NCBI GenBank assembly: GCA_013285505.1
Contig: CP053450.1
Location: 542,796 to 606,795, forward strand
Direction: 5' to 3'
Length of the DNA stretch: 64,000 bases
Origin: Planctomycetota bacterium
Lineage (GTDB): Bacteria > Planctomycetota > Phycisphaerae > Phycisphaerales > UBA1924
A model generated the notes under the pieces. That model saw only the letters and a list, made by a program, of their open reading frames with translations. It was not told the DNA's origin and ran no database searches. Position numbers and translations under genes: made by a program. Shown in pieces: positions 26,501 through 37,966 of this stretch. The first letter of the stretch is position 1. Each line of letters opens with the position of its first letter.

Positions 26501-29500
26501 CTCGCAAGAAATCATCGATGCCGACTCGGGCGAGGCGATCTCCGGTTGGATCGAGCGCGGCCGGCGGACCGCAGCACGCACCGATGCGCTGCTGGCCAGA
26601 TACCGCCCGGAGCTGTTTGACGCCGAACTGCTGGGTCTGCTCGACCAACTCCGGCAGGCGCAGCAGAAGCCGCCGATCGTCCGGTGGCTGTTTACGGGGG
26701 CGCGCGCAAGCGGGTGCGGCCGTACTGGCTCGGCGCTCCGACGACGATCGAGGCGTCCATCGCCGATCTGGAGGAGGCGCTGGCGATCATCGCCGAGCGG
26801 CGAGAGCTGGCCCGCACCGATACCGAGGCCGCCCGGTGCTTCGGGCCCCGGTGGAAGGGCATCGAGAGCGACTGGGACACGCTCGAGGCGCACGTGCGCT
26901 GGGCGGAGCGGTTCCGCGGTGCGGCGCAGCCCTTGCGGTCGTCCGATGCGGGCCGCCGGGTGTGGAAGGCGCGCTGGCCCGGGCTGCGAGCGACCCGTCG
27001 CTTGCGCCGCTGGGCGGTTCGCCCGTGGGCACAGCGGCGGCCGGCCTGGTTGAGGCGGCTGGCGCGTGGTCGGTCGCCTGGGGCGCGGCGGAGTCGCTGC
27101 TCGAGGCCGAGCCGTCCGTCACGTGGGGAGGGCCGGACGAGGCGGCGTGGTGCGGCACGGCTCGCGAGGCGATCGGGCGGTGGGCGGAGCATCTGCGGGG
27201 GCTGAACGATTGGTGCGCGTGGCGGCGGGAGCGGCTGGCTGCGTGCGGGTGCGGGCTCGCGGCACTGGTGGACGCGTACGAATCCGGCACGATCCAGCGG
27301 ACGGAGCTGTCGGAGGTCTTTGAGCGGTCGTACGGCGAGCGGTGGCTGGTGCAGACCGCTGACGCGAGCCGGGCGATCCGGGAGTTCAACGCGCGCGCGC
27401 ACGGCTCGGCGATCGACCGGTTCCGCCAGCTCGACCGCGAGGTCATCCGCCTGACGCGCAGCGTCGTCGCGGGTCGGCTGGCCGAGCGGGTGCCGGGTGT
27501 GGGGGTGAGTGTGTCGCCGAGTTCCGAGGTTGGCATCCTGCGGCGGGAGTTAGAGAAGCGGTCCCGCCACATGCCGACACGCCGGCTGATTGAGTCGCTC
27601 CCCAACCTGTTGCCGCGCCTCAAGCCGTGCTTCCTGATGAGCCCGCTGTCGGTGGCGCAGTATCTCGACGCCGACCACCCGCCGTTCGATCTGGTGGTCT
27701 TCGACGAGGCGTCGCAGATCCCGGTGTGGGACGCGATCGGCTCGATCGCGAGGGGGACCGACGCGATCATCGTCGGCGACTCCAAGCAGCTGCCGCCGAC
27801 CAACTTCTTCAGCACGGTCGAAGCCGACGATGACGACGGCCTTGTCGTGCCGCTCGACGACGAGCTGGAGAGCATTCTGCAGGAGTGCAACGCCTCCGGC
27901 GTGCCGGCGCTTCGGCTCAAGTGGCACTACCGGTCGCGCCACGAGAGCCTGATCACGTTCTCCAACCACCACTACTACGACGACCAGCTGCACACCTTCC
28001 CGTCGCCGGTCGAGCACTCCCCGGAGCTGGGCGTGAGCTTCCACAAGGTGGACGGCGCGGTCTACGACCGGGGGGGCACACGCACCAACCGCGTCGAGGC
28101 CGAGGCGGTCGTCGCCGAGGTCGTGCGGCGGCTCTGCGAACCGGGCGCGACCGGCAGCATCGGCGTGGTCACCTTCAACCAGCCGCAGCAGGGACTGATC
28201 GAGGACCTCTTCGACGAGGCCCGGCGCGAGCACCCCGAGATCGAGCCGTTCTTCGTCGGCGCCGAGGAGCCCGTGTTCGTCAAGAACCTCGAGAACGTGC
28301 AGGGCGACGAGCGTGACACGATCATCTTCAGCGTCGGCTACGGTCCCGACGCGGCCGGGAAGATGAGCATGAATTTCGGCCCGCTCAATGCCGAGGGCGG
28401 CGAGCGGCGGCTCAACGTCGCGGTCACCCGCTCGCGATACCGCCTGCTGGTGTTCTGCTCGATGCAGCCGGAGGCGGTTGACCTTTCGAGGACGCGGGCC
28501 ACGGGCGTGCACCATTTCAAGCGGTTCCTGATGTACGCCCAGCGCGGCCCCGGCGCGATCGCCGAGGCCGCGGCGGCGCACGCCGACGCGGGTTCGCCCA
28601 GCGATCTGGAGCGGACGGTTCGCACGGCGCTCGAGGCCCGGGGCTGGAGCGTGCGGTCGCGCGTAGGCCTCGGCGGCTACCGGGTCGATCTGGCCATCGA
28701 CGACCCGGAGCGCGAGGGCGAGTACCTCCTCGGGATCGAGTGCGACGGGCCGATGTACCGCCGCGCGAGCACCGCCCGCGATCGGGACCGGACGCGATCG
28801 AGCGTGATGGGCGGGCTGGGATGGCGGCTGGTGCGGGTGTGGTCCACCGCGTGGAGGCTCGATCCCGACGGGTGCATCGCGCAGATCGAGGACGCGATCG
28901 CGCGGGCCATCGCCGAGCCGCGACGGGCCGGACGCACCGGACGCCGAGCCCGTGAGCGATTCACAACCCGAGGCACCGCTGGCCGGGGCCGCGCCGGCGG
29001 GGCGCGACGGAGGAGACACCGGAGCCGCCGAGCCGCAGCGCCCGAGGCCCGGCACGATGAGTACCGCGCGGCCACGCGGGTGCGGGGGGTGTCTTCGAGG
29101 TCGGATATCTATCACGAGCCGCACCAACGAGCTGGCCGTGCGTGCTCTCGCGGCGATCGTGTCGCAGGAGGCACCGATCGTGCCCGAGCTCGCGCTGCGG
29201 CGGCTCGCCGACTGGTTTGGCGTCTCGCGGATCACCGACCGCTACCGCGAGCGGTTCAAGGAGATCCTCGGCCGCGCGGCCTCGGCGGGGATGCTGTTTG
29301 CCAAGGGCGACGCGTTCTGGCCAGCCGGGGCCAACCCGGGCGGCTATGACCGGGTGCGCCCCCGCGGGCGACGCGGAGGATTCGCAGCGCGACATCGAGT
29401 GGATCCCGCTGATCGAGCGTGTCGCGGCGGTGCGTCGGGTGCTGGCCACGCAGATCGCGCTGCCGCGGGAGGAGCTGGAGCGCGAGTCGGCACGGCTGCT

Positions 29501-29612
29501 CGGCTTCAGCCGCGTGACCGCCAAGACGCGCGAGGCGATGAGCGAGGCGATCGACGTGGTCATCGAACGCGGCGCGGCCCACGAGGCCGACGACCGCGTC
29601 GTGGTCTCGTAG
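23550..29612 (+). CDS. giant DUF4011 / COG1112 SF1 helicase with REase and DUF3320 domains
   Basis: About 2000 residues. The order is: a Pro/Asp-rich N-terminus, a CARF-like beta-rich region, a transglutaminase-like stretch ([20 protein letters not shown]), DUF4011 ([20 protein letters not shown]), helicase Walker [15 protein letters not shown], a long helical insert, Walker [13 protein letters not shown] with [13 protein letters not shown], motif III-VI blocks ([37 protein letters not shown]), a PD-(D/E)xK-type nuclease ([10 protein letters not shown] then LGIECDGP) and a C-terminal DUF3320. Frame breaks lie at GAGCCGC 23952 and 28915, a G-run at 24125, and around 26700, 26970 and 29358. All domains stay in order, so the gene is probably intact. 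Such proteins occur in defence islands; Mokosh helicases are distant relatives. Confidence 0.85.
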
Positions 29613-29652
29613 GCCGCGCCGTCGCGGGCTCGGTTTGTGCCGCGGGCCGGGT

Positions 29653-30610
29653 CTAGCCCGGCTTCCGCGCCGTGACTTCCAGGCTCGTCACAAAGTCGGC
29701 GACGGTCGTGCCCTCGGGCATCGACTCGCGCATCTTGATGTAGAGCGGGTCCTGCCAGTCGCTCATGGCTTTGACGTAGTCGGGCTTGTGGGTCAGCGTG
29801 ATGTTGGTCAGCCCCGCGGCCGTCGCGTCCTGCTCGGTCTCGGAGACCGTCACCGCTCCGGCGATGCACCCGACCAGCGCCTCCAGATCGTCGCGGACCG
29901 TGTCCGGCAGCGGGCGGAGCAACGCGAGGTCGGAGACGGCGACGCGCCCCGCCGGGCTTGAGCACACGGGCGATCTCGCGCCACACGCCGGCCTTGTCCG
30001 GCGAGAGGTTGAGCACGCAGTTGGAGATGACCACGTCCACCGAGTTGTCCGCCAGCGGCAGGTGCTCGATTTCGCCCAGCCGGAACTCGACGTTGTCGAG
30101 GCCGCTGGACTGTTGGTAGGCGGCCAGGTTGCGGCGGGCCTTGGCGAGCATGTCGGGGGTCATGTCCACGCCGATGACGCGGCCGGACTGGCCGACCCGC
30201 GGCCCGGCGAGGAAGCAGTCGAACCCGCCGCCGGAGCCGAGGTCGAGCACGGTTTCACCCGGCTTGAGTGCGGCCAGGGCGGTGGGGTTGCCGCAGGAGA
30301 GGCCCATGTTGGCGCCCTCCGGCAGTGCCGCGAGCTCGTCGGTCGAGTAGCCGACAGCCTCGGCGACCTGATCGGCGGTGAGCGTGGTCGGGCCGCAGCA
30401 GCCGCCGCCCCCGCCTTCTCCTCCTCCGCCGCCACAGCAGCCGGACGCTGACTCGGTCGCGGCAACACTCGACCACGTGCCGGAGCGGGCGATCTCGCCG
30501 TAGCCCTCGCGGACCTTCTCGCGGATGTCGGCGGGCGGTGCCGCGGTCTTCGTGTCGGACGTGTCGTCGCAGCAATCGGGGCCGCAGCAGGACTTGGATT
30601 CGTTCGTCAT
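29653..30610 (-). CDS. arsM: arsenite S-adenosylmethionine methyltransferase
   Basis: Methylates trivalent arsenic using SAM. The class I motif is [15 protein letters not shown], followed by [30 protein letters not shown] and LKPGG. Arsenic-binding Cys residues are present in the N-terminal Cys pairs, LSCGNP, SNCVLN and GCIAGA. A Cys-flanked poly-Gly insert lies near residue 60. The ATG at 30610 has GGAGA at good spacing; a second ATG two codons upstream does not. A frame change at 29944-29951 (one G too many) lies just after LKPGG. The start overlaps the acr3 stop. Confidence 0.9.
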
Positions 30611-31743
30611 GGACATTCTCCAGTGAGCGGTGTGTCGCTCGTGTTGGGTTGTGTGGTGATTGGTGTTGCCGGATAGAGCCTGCGGCCGAGCCAGAGCGAG
30701 ACGCTGACCAGGCCGATGAGCACGGGGACCTCGACGAGCGGGCCGACGACGGCGGCGAAGGCGACGCCCGAGCCGATGCCGAAGACGGCGATCGCCACGG
30801 CGATGGCCAGCTCGAAGTTGTTGCCCGAGGCGGTGAACGCCAGCGTCGCCGCACGCTCGTAGTCGGCGCCGACCTTCTTGGCCATCAGGAAGCTGACGAA
30901 GAACATGATGACGAAGTAGATGGTCAGCGGGATGGCGATGCGGAGGATGTCGAGCGGCAGCGCCACGATGCGCTCACCCTTGAGGCTGAACATCACGACG
31001 ATGGTCAGCAGCAGCGCGACGAGGGTGACCGGGCTGATCCGCGGCAGGAAGACGCGGGTGTACCACTCGTCGCCCTTGCGCGCGCGGAGGATCAGCCGCG
31101 TGAGCATGCCGGCAAAGAATGGGATGCCCAGATAGATCAGCACGCTCTGGAAGACCTTCACGATGGTGACATCGACCTCGGCGCCCTCGAGGCCCAGCCG
31201 GGCGGGCAGCCAGGTGATGAAGAGCCACGCGTAGGCGCCGAAGAACAGGATCTGGAAGATGCTGTTGAAGGCGACCAACCCGGCGCAGTAGTCGTTGCTG
31301 CCCCGGGCCAGATCGTTCCAGACCAGCACCATCGCGATGCACCGGGCCAGCCCGACGAGGATGAGGCCGACCATGTACTCCGGCTGGTCCCGCAGGAACA
31401 CCACCGCGAGCGCGAACATGAGCACCGGGCCGACCACCCAGTTCTGCACGAGCGAGAGCGCGAGGATCTTCCAGTCGCGGAAGACCTCCGGCAGCTTCTC
31501 GTAGCGCACCTTGGCCAGCGGCGGGTACATCATCAGGATGAGCCCGATGGCGATGGGGATGTTGGTCGTGCCCACCGAGACGCGGTCGAGCGCGGTCGAG
31601 ACGCCCGGGGCGAGATACCCGATCGTGACCCCGATCGCCATCGCCAGGAAGATCCACAGCGTGAGGAAGCGGTCGAGGAAGCCGAGGGCGCTTGGGCTCG
31701 CACCGGGGCGCGTCGCAGGCGGGTGCTGGTGAGAGTGGGGCAT
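30607..31743 (-). CDS. acr3: arsenite efflux permease, ACR3 family
   Basis: A ten-helix membrane transporter that extrudes arsenite by proton antiport. 378 residues. ACR3 landmarks are the cysteine in [35 protein letters not shown], and the [18 protein letters not shown] helix. A short His/Pro-rich N-terminus precedes the first helix. It overlaps arsM by four bases and follows arsC by three, so the three genes form a tight operon under arsR. Confidence 0.95.
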   Translation of the reverse strand: MPHSHQHPPATRPGASPSALGFLDRFLTLWIFLAMAIGVTIGYLAPGVSTALDRVSVGTTNIPIAIGLILMMYPPLAKVRYEKLPEVFRDWKILALSLVQNWVVGPVLMFALAVVFLRDQPEYMVGLILVGLARCIAMVLVWNDLARGSNDYCAGLVAFNSIFQILFFGAYAWLFITWLPARLGLEGAEVDVTIVKVFQSVLIYLGIPFFAGMLTRLILRARKGDEWYTRVFLPRISPVTLVALLLTIVVMFSLKGERIVALPLDILRIAIPLTIYFVIMFFVSFLMAKKVGADYERAATLAFTASGNNFELAIAVAIAVFGIGSGVAFAAVVGPLVEVPVLIGLVSVSLWLGRRLYPATPITTQPNTSDTPLTGECP

Positions 31744-31746
31744 CGG

Positions 31747-32200
<454 letters not shown>

Positions 32201-32214
<14 letters not shown>

Positions 32215-32657
32215 GGTCGCCTCCTTCGGCATCGCCGCAGCAGGAGTTCGCCGAGCACGCATCGACCGCGTCGGCGAGCTGGCGGAGCCGCGAGGCGAGA
32301 GAGTCGCTGCACGGGGCGTACCACACGGTGCGGCCCTCCTTGGTCGCCTCGAGCAGGCCGACGCGGGCGAGGGCGGTCAGGTGCCGGGCGACGACGGAGA
32401 AGTCCACCGAGCAGCACGCGGCGACCTCGGTCACCGAGCAGGGCCGGCTGCACTTGAGCACGCAGGCAAGGAGCTTGACGCGGGTGGGGTCGGAGAGCCG
32501 CCTTGAACAGCTCAGGGTCGAGCAGGCGGTCGACGGGAGCCCGCCTCCGTGCGGCCTGGCGGGGCGTGGCCGGAGCTGCGGCCGGTCGTCTCGCGGGCCT
32601 GGTGGGGGTGGTGCTGCCGGGGTCTGCCTGCTTCATACGCTGGGAAACTGACGTCAT
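32201..32657 (-). CDS. arsR: ArsR-family arsenic-responsive repressor
   Basis: A winged-helix metalloregulator and the first gene of the arsenic operon. The DNA-binding region shows SVTEVAACCSVDFSVVARHL, with a Cys pair placed in the recognition area, and the C-terminus ends in a Cys-rich tail (SANSCCGD and a terminal CC), which should bind trivalent arsenic. The frame breaks at GAGCCGC (32495-32501); GAGCGC there restores ELFKALSDPTRVKLLACVLK, the family consensus. The start is uncertain between ATG 32657 and ATG 32636. Confidence 0.85.
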
Positions 32658-32780
32658 AATGCAAGTATTCCACGCCCGGCCAGGATTGTCAACCATCGCG
32701 CGAGTGTCGTCGGCGGGGCCGGGCTGGTGGGGCGGGGCCGTGGGGGCGGACCGCTGGAGCCGAGTAGGTGGGGACAACCC

Positions 32781-33591
32781 TCAGGCGGTCGCGTCTTTGA
32801 GGTGCTGCGGCGAGATGTCCCCGCGCTTCCGGCCGATAAACGCGACATACTCCAGCGGCGTCCCGTCGGTTGACAGGCGGTGCTGGTAGTTGCCGCGTTC
32901 GGAGAGCTCGAGGACACCGTCGGCGAGCACGGCGCGGATCAGGCGGGAGAAGCCGGACACATCCTGCTCGTCAAGAAAGTCGACCTTGACGGTGAAGGCG
33001 ATCCAGCCGCCGTCTTCGATCTGGTTGAACGCCGCCGCGAAGACCTCCACCGGGATGTCACCGAAGCCCAGCGCCGCCACGCACGTCAGACAGTTGCAGG
33101 CCTGCTGGTCGAGCGTGCGCTGCTCGTCGGCCGGCAGGTTGGTCAGGTCTCCGACGATGTATTCGCCGTACAGGCCGGGCCGGTCGCGGCTCCGCGGCGT
33201 CGCGCGCCTCGTGCAGAATGTCGGCGCCGACGAACGACTTCACGCCGATGCATGACAGCTCTTCGGCGACACACCCGTTCCCTGCACCGAGATCGAGCAC
33301 GCACAGCGAGGCGGGATCGACACCCGCGCCGGCGAGCGCGTCGCCGAGGAGTTCGGCGATCTTCGCGGGCGATCGGCAGCCGAGGATGTCGTACACCCAG
33401 CGCTCGTAGAGGCCCGGCACCGAGAACACCTCGTGATAGTCGTGCAGGCGGATCTTTGTCCAGCCGCGATCGATGTTCACCACCACCCACTCTTCGTCCT
33501 GGGCGAGCGCGTCTCCACTCGGCGGGAGGGCGATCTCCAGGTCACGGCCCAGAAACTCGGCAGAAACACGCTTCTCGCTCGATCTCAGCAA
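32781..33591 (-). CDS. SAM-dependent methyltransferase
   Basis: A class I methyltransferase of about 270 residues. The SAM motif is VLDLGAGNGCVAEEL near residue 120, and GGWIAFTVKVDFL is the post-motif strand. The substrate is unknown. The frame breaks at GCGGCTC (33186-33192); reading GCGCTC restores ...AERDRPGLYGEYIVGDL. It is transcribed towards arsR but is separated by 120 bases and is probably independent of the arsenic operon. Confidence 0.75.
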
Positions 33592-33806
33592 AACGCCGCC
33601 TTTCCGGCAAAGGTATCAGTGTCTGTTCGGAAAATGGTCTCGGCAGAACATCGCCAAAGCAAATCGAGCGGAGACCATCTGAAAGACAAGTATAGCGTTC
33701 GAGGCCGCGTTCGCGGCACGAACGCGCAATACTCAATAGCGGTGCGTCGCGTGCGCACGCCCCACGCTGTGCAATCCGGTCAAGATCGCGGGCGCGCCCA
33801 ACAGAC

Positions 33807-34553
33807 ATGATCCACATCGACGACATCACGAAATCGTTCGACGACGGTCGGAGTTTCGCCGTGCGCGGCGTCTCGCTCCGGGTCGCGCAGGGTGAGACGG
33901 TGGTGCTCCTCGGCGCGTCCGGGTGCGGCAAGACAACGCTGCTCAAGCTGATCAACCGGCTCATCGAGCCCACCAGCGGACGCGTGGAGATCGACGGACG
34001 CGACGTCGCGACGGTCGATCCGCTCGAGCTGCGCCGCGGCATCGGCTACATCTTTCAGGACATCGGGCTGTTCCCGCACATGTCGGTCTCGCAGAACGTC
34101 GAGATCACGCCCCGCCTGACCGGCGGCACCGCGCGCACGCGCTCGCTGCTTGAGGCCGTCGGCCTCGACCCCGACCGGTACGCCGACCGCCGCCCCCGCG
34201 AGCTTTCGGGCGGGCAACAGCAACGGGTCGGTATCGCGCGCGCGCTCGCGGGTGATCCAGACATTCTCCTGATGGACGAGCCGTTCGGCGCACTCGACGC
34301 CGTCACCCGCGAGCAACTGCAGACCGAGCTGGCGCGCATCAAGCGGGAGCTCGACAAGACCATCATCTTCGTCACCCACGACATTTTCGAGGCCGTCCGG
34401 CTCGGCGACCGCATCGCGGTCATGCGGGACGGCGTCATCGAGCAGGTCGGCGAGGCCGAGCGGCTCATCAGAGAGCCCGCCACCGAGTTTGTCGGCGAGC
34501 TGTTCGACCACGCCCGGCGTCAGGCCGAACGCCTCACGGAGATCGAGCCGTGA
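33807..34553 (+). CDS. osmolyte (glycine betaine/choline) ABC transporter ATP-binding protein
   Basis: An OpuCA/ProV-type ATPase. Walker A is LGASGCGKTTLLKLIN, the Q-loop is YIFQDIGLFPHMSV, the signature is LSGGQQQRVGIARAL, and LLMDEPFGALDAVTR is Walker B plus the D-loop. 248 residues, so the C-terminal CBS domains that act as ionic-strength sensor in OpuA/OpuC are absent. The stop overlaps the GTG start of the fused permease gene, indicating a two-gene transporter. Confidence 0.9.
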   Translation: MIHIDDITKSFDDGRSFAVRGVSLRVAQGETVVLLGASGCGKTTLLKLINRLIEPTSGRVEIDGRDVATVDPLELRRGIGYIFQDIGLFPHMSVSQNVEITPRLTGGTARTRSLLEAVGLDPDRYADRRPRELSGGQQQRVGIARALAGDPDILLMDEPFGALDAVTREQLQTELARIKRELDKTIIFVTHDIFEAVRLGDRIAVMRDGVIEQVGEAERLIREPATEFVGELFDHARRQAERLTEIEP

Positions 34554-36096
34554 TCCGTCTGGCCCTCGCCGTTGTGGTGCTGCTCACGGTCTCCGCGGCG
34601 GCTCGCCTTCCAGCCCGCCGGCCCGATCCGCGTCGGCAGCAAGAACTTCACCGAGCAGGAGATCCTCGGCGAGATCGTCGCCCGGCTCCTGGAACGCGGC
34701 GCCGGGGCCACCGTGCACCGCCGCTTCGGGCTCGGCGGCACGGAGATCTGCCACACCGCGCTCACCGCCGACCAGCTCGACATCTACGTGGAGTACACCG
34801 GCACCGGGCTGCTCAACGTGCTCCGGTGGGACGTCATCCAGGACCCCGCCCGGGCGTATCTTGCCGTCGCCGCCGGCTACCGCGACCGGTACGACCTCGC
34901 GTGGCTGCCCCCGATCGGCTTCAACAACACCTACGCCATCACCGTGCGCGCGCAGGACGCCCGCGACAACGGCTGGACCAAGATCAGCGATCTGGCCGGC
35001 ACCGCGGGACTCCGCGCCGGCTTCACCGCGGAGTTTATGGAGCGCCCCGACGGCTACCCCGGTCTCGCCGACGCCTACGGGCTCGAGTTTGCGACCACCG
35101 TTGACCTCGACCCCGGCCTCATGTACCAGGCCGCCTCCGACGGCCAGGTCGATGTGATCTGCGCCTTCGCCACCGACGGGCGCATCGCCGAGTACGGCCT
35201 CCGCACGCTCGAGGACGACCGGGCCTTCTTCCCGCCCTACGACGCCGCGCCCGGTCGTCCGGGCCGAACTGCTCGAGACGTACCCGGAGGTCCGCGACGC
35301 GCTCGCGCTGCTGGCAGGCGCGATCACCGACGAGGACATGCGCGCGATGAACCACGCCGTGGACGTCCTGCGGCGGGACCCCGCCGAGGTCGCCGACGAC
35401 TGGGTCGACGCGCACCTCGGCGGACGGTCACAGACCGAGCCCTCAACCCCGGACGCCGCCCGCGGCCGGGAGAACCTCTTCCGGTTGGCGATCTCGCGCC
35501 GTGCCGAGATCGGCCGCAAGACGCTCCGGCACCTCGGCCTCTCAGCCGCGGGCACGAGCCTGGCCGTGCTGTTCGCGGTGCCGCTGGGCGTCCTGATCCA
35601 CCGGAGCAAACGCGCGCGTGCGCCGGCCCTGGCCGCGACCGAGATCCTGCAGACCATCCCGAGCCTCGCGATGCTGGCGTTTCTCTTCGCCCTCTACGGC
35701 CTGCTCGGCGTGGTCCCGGCCGTCACGGCGCTGGTGCTCTACGCCCTTCTCCCGATCGTCGTGAACACCTTCACGGGCCTGCAGGAGGTCCCCCGCAGCG
35801 TCGTCGAGGCCGCCAACGGCGTCGGCATGTCCCACTGGCAGCGCCTGCGGATCGTCGAGCTCCCGCTGGCGGCGCCGATGATCATCGCCGGGATCCGCAC
35901 CGCCGCGGTGCTCACCGTCGGCATCGCGACGCTCTCAACCTACATCGGCGCGGGCGGACTGGGCGACTTCATCGCCCGCGGCCTTGCCCGGAACGACCCC
36001 CGCCTCACCCTGCTGGGCGCCCTGCCCGCCGCGGCTCTGGCGGTGGCTCTCAGTCTCGCGATCAGGGCCGCACAGCGGGCTGTCTCCCGCGAGTAA
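34550..36096 (+). CDS. osmolyte ABC transporter: substrate-binding domain fused to permease
   Basis: The N-terminus is a signal peptide followed by an OpuAC-type binding domain (GSKNFTEQEILGEIVA, VEYTGTGLLNVL, FAFATDGRIAEYGLRTLEDD) and the ...PYDAAPVVRAELLETYPEV end typical of OpuC proteins. A charged linker leads to the ProW-type permease (QTIPSLAMLAFLF, then PIVVNTFTGLQEVP and the EAA loop). In the well-known fusions the permease precedes the binding domain; here the order is reversed. Frame breaks lie at GCGGCTC (34598-34604) and GCGCCC (35247-35252). The GTG start overlaps the ATPase stop. Confidence 0.85.
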
Positions 36097-36178
36097 GCCG
36101 GGCACCGCCGGGCGCGGCCGCCGACCACGCCCGCTATCCTTGCGCTCGCCCGCAGCGTGCTGCGCGACGGGCATCCCT

Positions 36179-36265
36179 GGTGCGGTGGCCGAGCGGTTGA
36201 AGGCACACGACTTGAAATCGTGCAGACCCGAAAGGGTCTCGTGGGTTCGAATCCCACCCGCACCG
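36179..36265 (+). tRNA. tRNA-Ser (anticodon UGA)
   Basis: 87 bases folding as a class II tRNA. The acceptor stem GGTGCGG pairs with CCGCACC, the anticodon loop CTTGAAA carries TGA at 36213-36215, a long variable arm (GCAGACCCGAAAGGGTCTC) follows, and the T-arm is GTGGG TTCGAAT CCCAC. The discriminator base is G, as serine tRNAs require. CCA is not encoded. Confidence 0.96.
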
Positions 36266-36300
36266 TTGACCCGGCGGGTTCCTCGCGGGGCGCGGCCGCC

Positions 36301-37788
36301 TTACTGCCCCTGCGCCAGGCTGTACCCCGGCTTCCCGTCGTAGTACTTCAGGGGCTGGAAGTCGGTGACCCCGAACTTCTCGGCGACCTTGGTCAGCAGG
36401 TGGATGGTCGGCATCTGCCCCATCTGTCCGAGGACGATCGCCGGGTCGCGCAGCTCGAAGCGGACGCGGTAGTAATCGACCACCTCGGTGTAGGGGCTGC
36501 CGCTGGGCCAGACCTGCGTGCCGCGGTTGGAGATCATGGTGAGCTTGAAGGCCGTGCCCTCGCAGATGCGCTCCAGCCGTTGGGCGAGTTCGAGCGGCGT
36601 GATGAGCGTGTCGACGTAGATATCACAACCGGCCACGGTGCTCTCGATGGTCTCGAACGTCCGCATGAGCTGGTTGGTGCTCGGCCGCGTCGGAGGGGTG
36701 TGGTTGGCGGTTGCCTCGTCGGGGATGGGCCGAGCCTCCTTGCCCGAGGGCAGCCTGCCGAGCCGGGACACGATGGCGTCGGCGAATTCCTGCGTGCCGA
36801 CCGGATGGCCGTCGCCGCGGACGTCGCCGGTGTGCACGCCGTCCTCGAGCGAGGCGAGCAGCGCGTTCTCGATCGTCGCGGCCTGCTTGAGCATGCCGAG
36901 GTGCCGCAGCATCATCAAGCCGCTGAGCAGCAGGCTCGTCGGATTGGCGATCCCCTTGCCCGCGATGTCCGGCGCCGTGCCGTGCACCGCTTCGAAGATC
37001 GAGATCTGGTCGCCGATGTTGGCCGAGGGCGCAAAGCCCAGCCCGCCGACCAGCCCCGCGGCCAGGTCCGACACGATGTCGCCCTGCAGGTTGGGCAGCA
37101 CGATCATCTGGTACTCCTCCGGCCGGAGCACCAGATTCATGCACAGCGCGTCGATGATCACGTCGGCGATCTCGATGCCGGGGTGGTGCTGGGCCTCGGC
37201 CCGGAACCGGTCGAGGAACAGCCCGTCGGTCATCTTCATGATGTTGGCTTTGTGCGCGCAGTGGACCTTCTTGATCCCGAACCGGTCCGCGGCCTTGAAC
37301 GCGAACTTGTGGACCTGGTCGCACCCGGGAGCCGAGATCAGCCGCTTGCACTCGATCACGTCGTTGGTCAGCCGGTGCTCGATGCCGCCGTAGGTGTCCT
37401 CGATGTTCTCACGGACGACATAAATATCCACCGGCACGCCCGCCCGGCTGAACACGGTGTCCACGCCCGGCAGGCTCTGGAAGTGGCGGAGGTTGGCAAA
37501 GGCGCCGAACGTCTTGCGGAGCGTGACATTGATCGATTTGCCCCCGCCGCCGATCGGCGTGCCCATCGGGCCCTTGTAGAGCAGCCCGGTGCGCTCGACC
37601 GTCTCGACCGCCTCGTCGGTCATGCCGCGGCTGTCGCCGGCGGCAAAGACCCGCTCGCCCATCTCCACGGGGATGAACTCGATCTGTTCCTGCACGCCCG
37701 CGGCTTCGAACACGCGGAGGCACGCGTCCATGATCTCGGGGCCGATGCCATCTCCGGCGGCGAGGGCGATCTGGACCTTCTGCGACAT
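36301..37788 (-). CDS. icd: isocitrate dehydrogenase, Thermus-like long form
   Basis: A TCA-cycle enzyme of the isocitrate/isopropylmalate dehydrogenase superfamily. 495 residues, the size of the Thermus thermophilus enzyme, with a C-terminal extra domain (residues about 350-495). N-terminal ALAAGDGIGPEIM, GGGGKSINVTLRK (substrate Ser), VVRENIEDTYGG, and the metal-binding block LPNLQGDIVSDLAAGLVGG followed by EAVHGTAPDIAGKGIANP are all intact. No frameshift is needed. It ends 35 bases from the tRNA gene on the other strand. Confidence 0.92.
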   Translation of the reverse strand: MSQKVQIALAAGDGIGPEIMDACLRVFEAAGVQEQIEFIPVEMGERVFAAGDSRGMTDEAVETVERTGLLYKGPMGTPIGGGGKSINVTLRKTFGAFANLRHFQSLPGVDTVFSRAGVPVDIYVVRENIEDTYGGIEHRLTNDVIECKRLISAPGCDQVHKFAFKAADRFGIKKVHCAHKANIMKMTDGLFLDRFRAEAQHHPGIEIADVIIDALCMNLVLRPEEYQMIVLPNLQGDIVSDLAAGLVGGLGFAPSANIGDQISIFEAVHGTAPDIAGKGIANPTSLLLSGLMMLRHLGMLKQAATIENALLASLEDGVHTGDVRGDGHPVGTQEFADAIVSRLGRLPSGKEARPIPDEATANHTPPTRPSTNQLMRTFETIESTVAGCDIYVDTLITPLELAQRLERICEGTAFKLTMISNRGTQVWPSGSPYTEVVDYYRVRFELRDPAIVLGQMGQMPTIHLLTKVAEKFGVTDFQPLKYYDGKPGYSLAQGQ

Positions 37789-37966
37789 GTTGGCGACTCC
37801 TGCGTGGTAGGCGTGTGAGCGACCCCCGAATCGCCGGCCCGTCCGGTCGAGGGGGAGAGCGAGGATAGGGAGCCGGCCGCCGAGGGTCTCGCGCGCGGCT
37901 GCGCCTGCCACCCACCGCCCGAAGAAATGTCCCAGAGCCGCCCGCAACGGGGTGCCGCACACCCCG

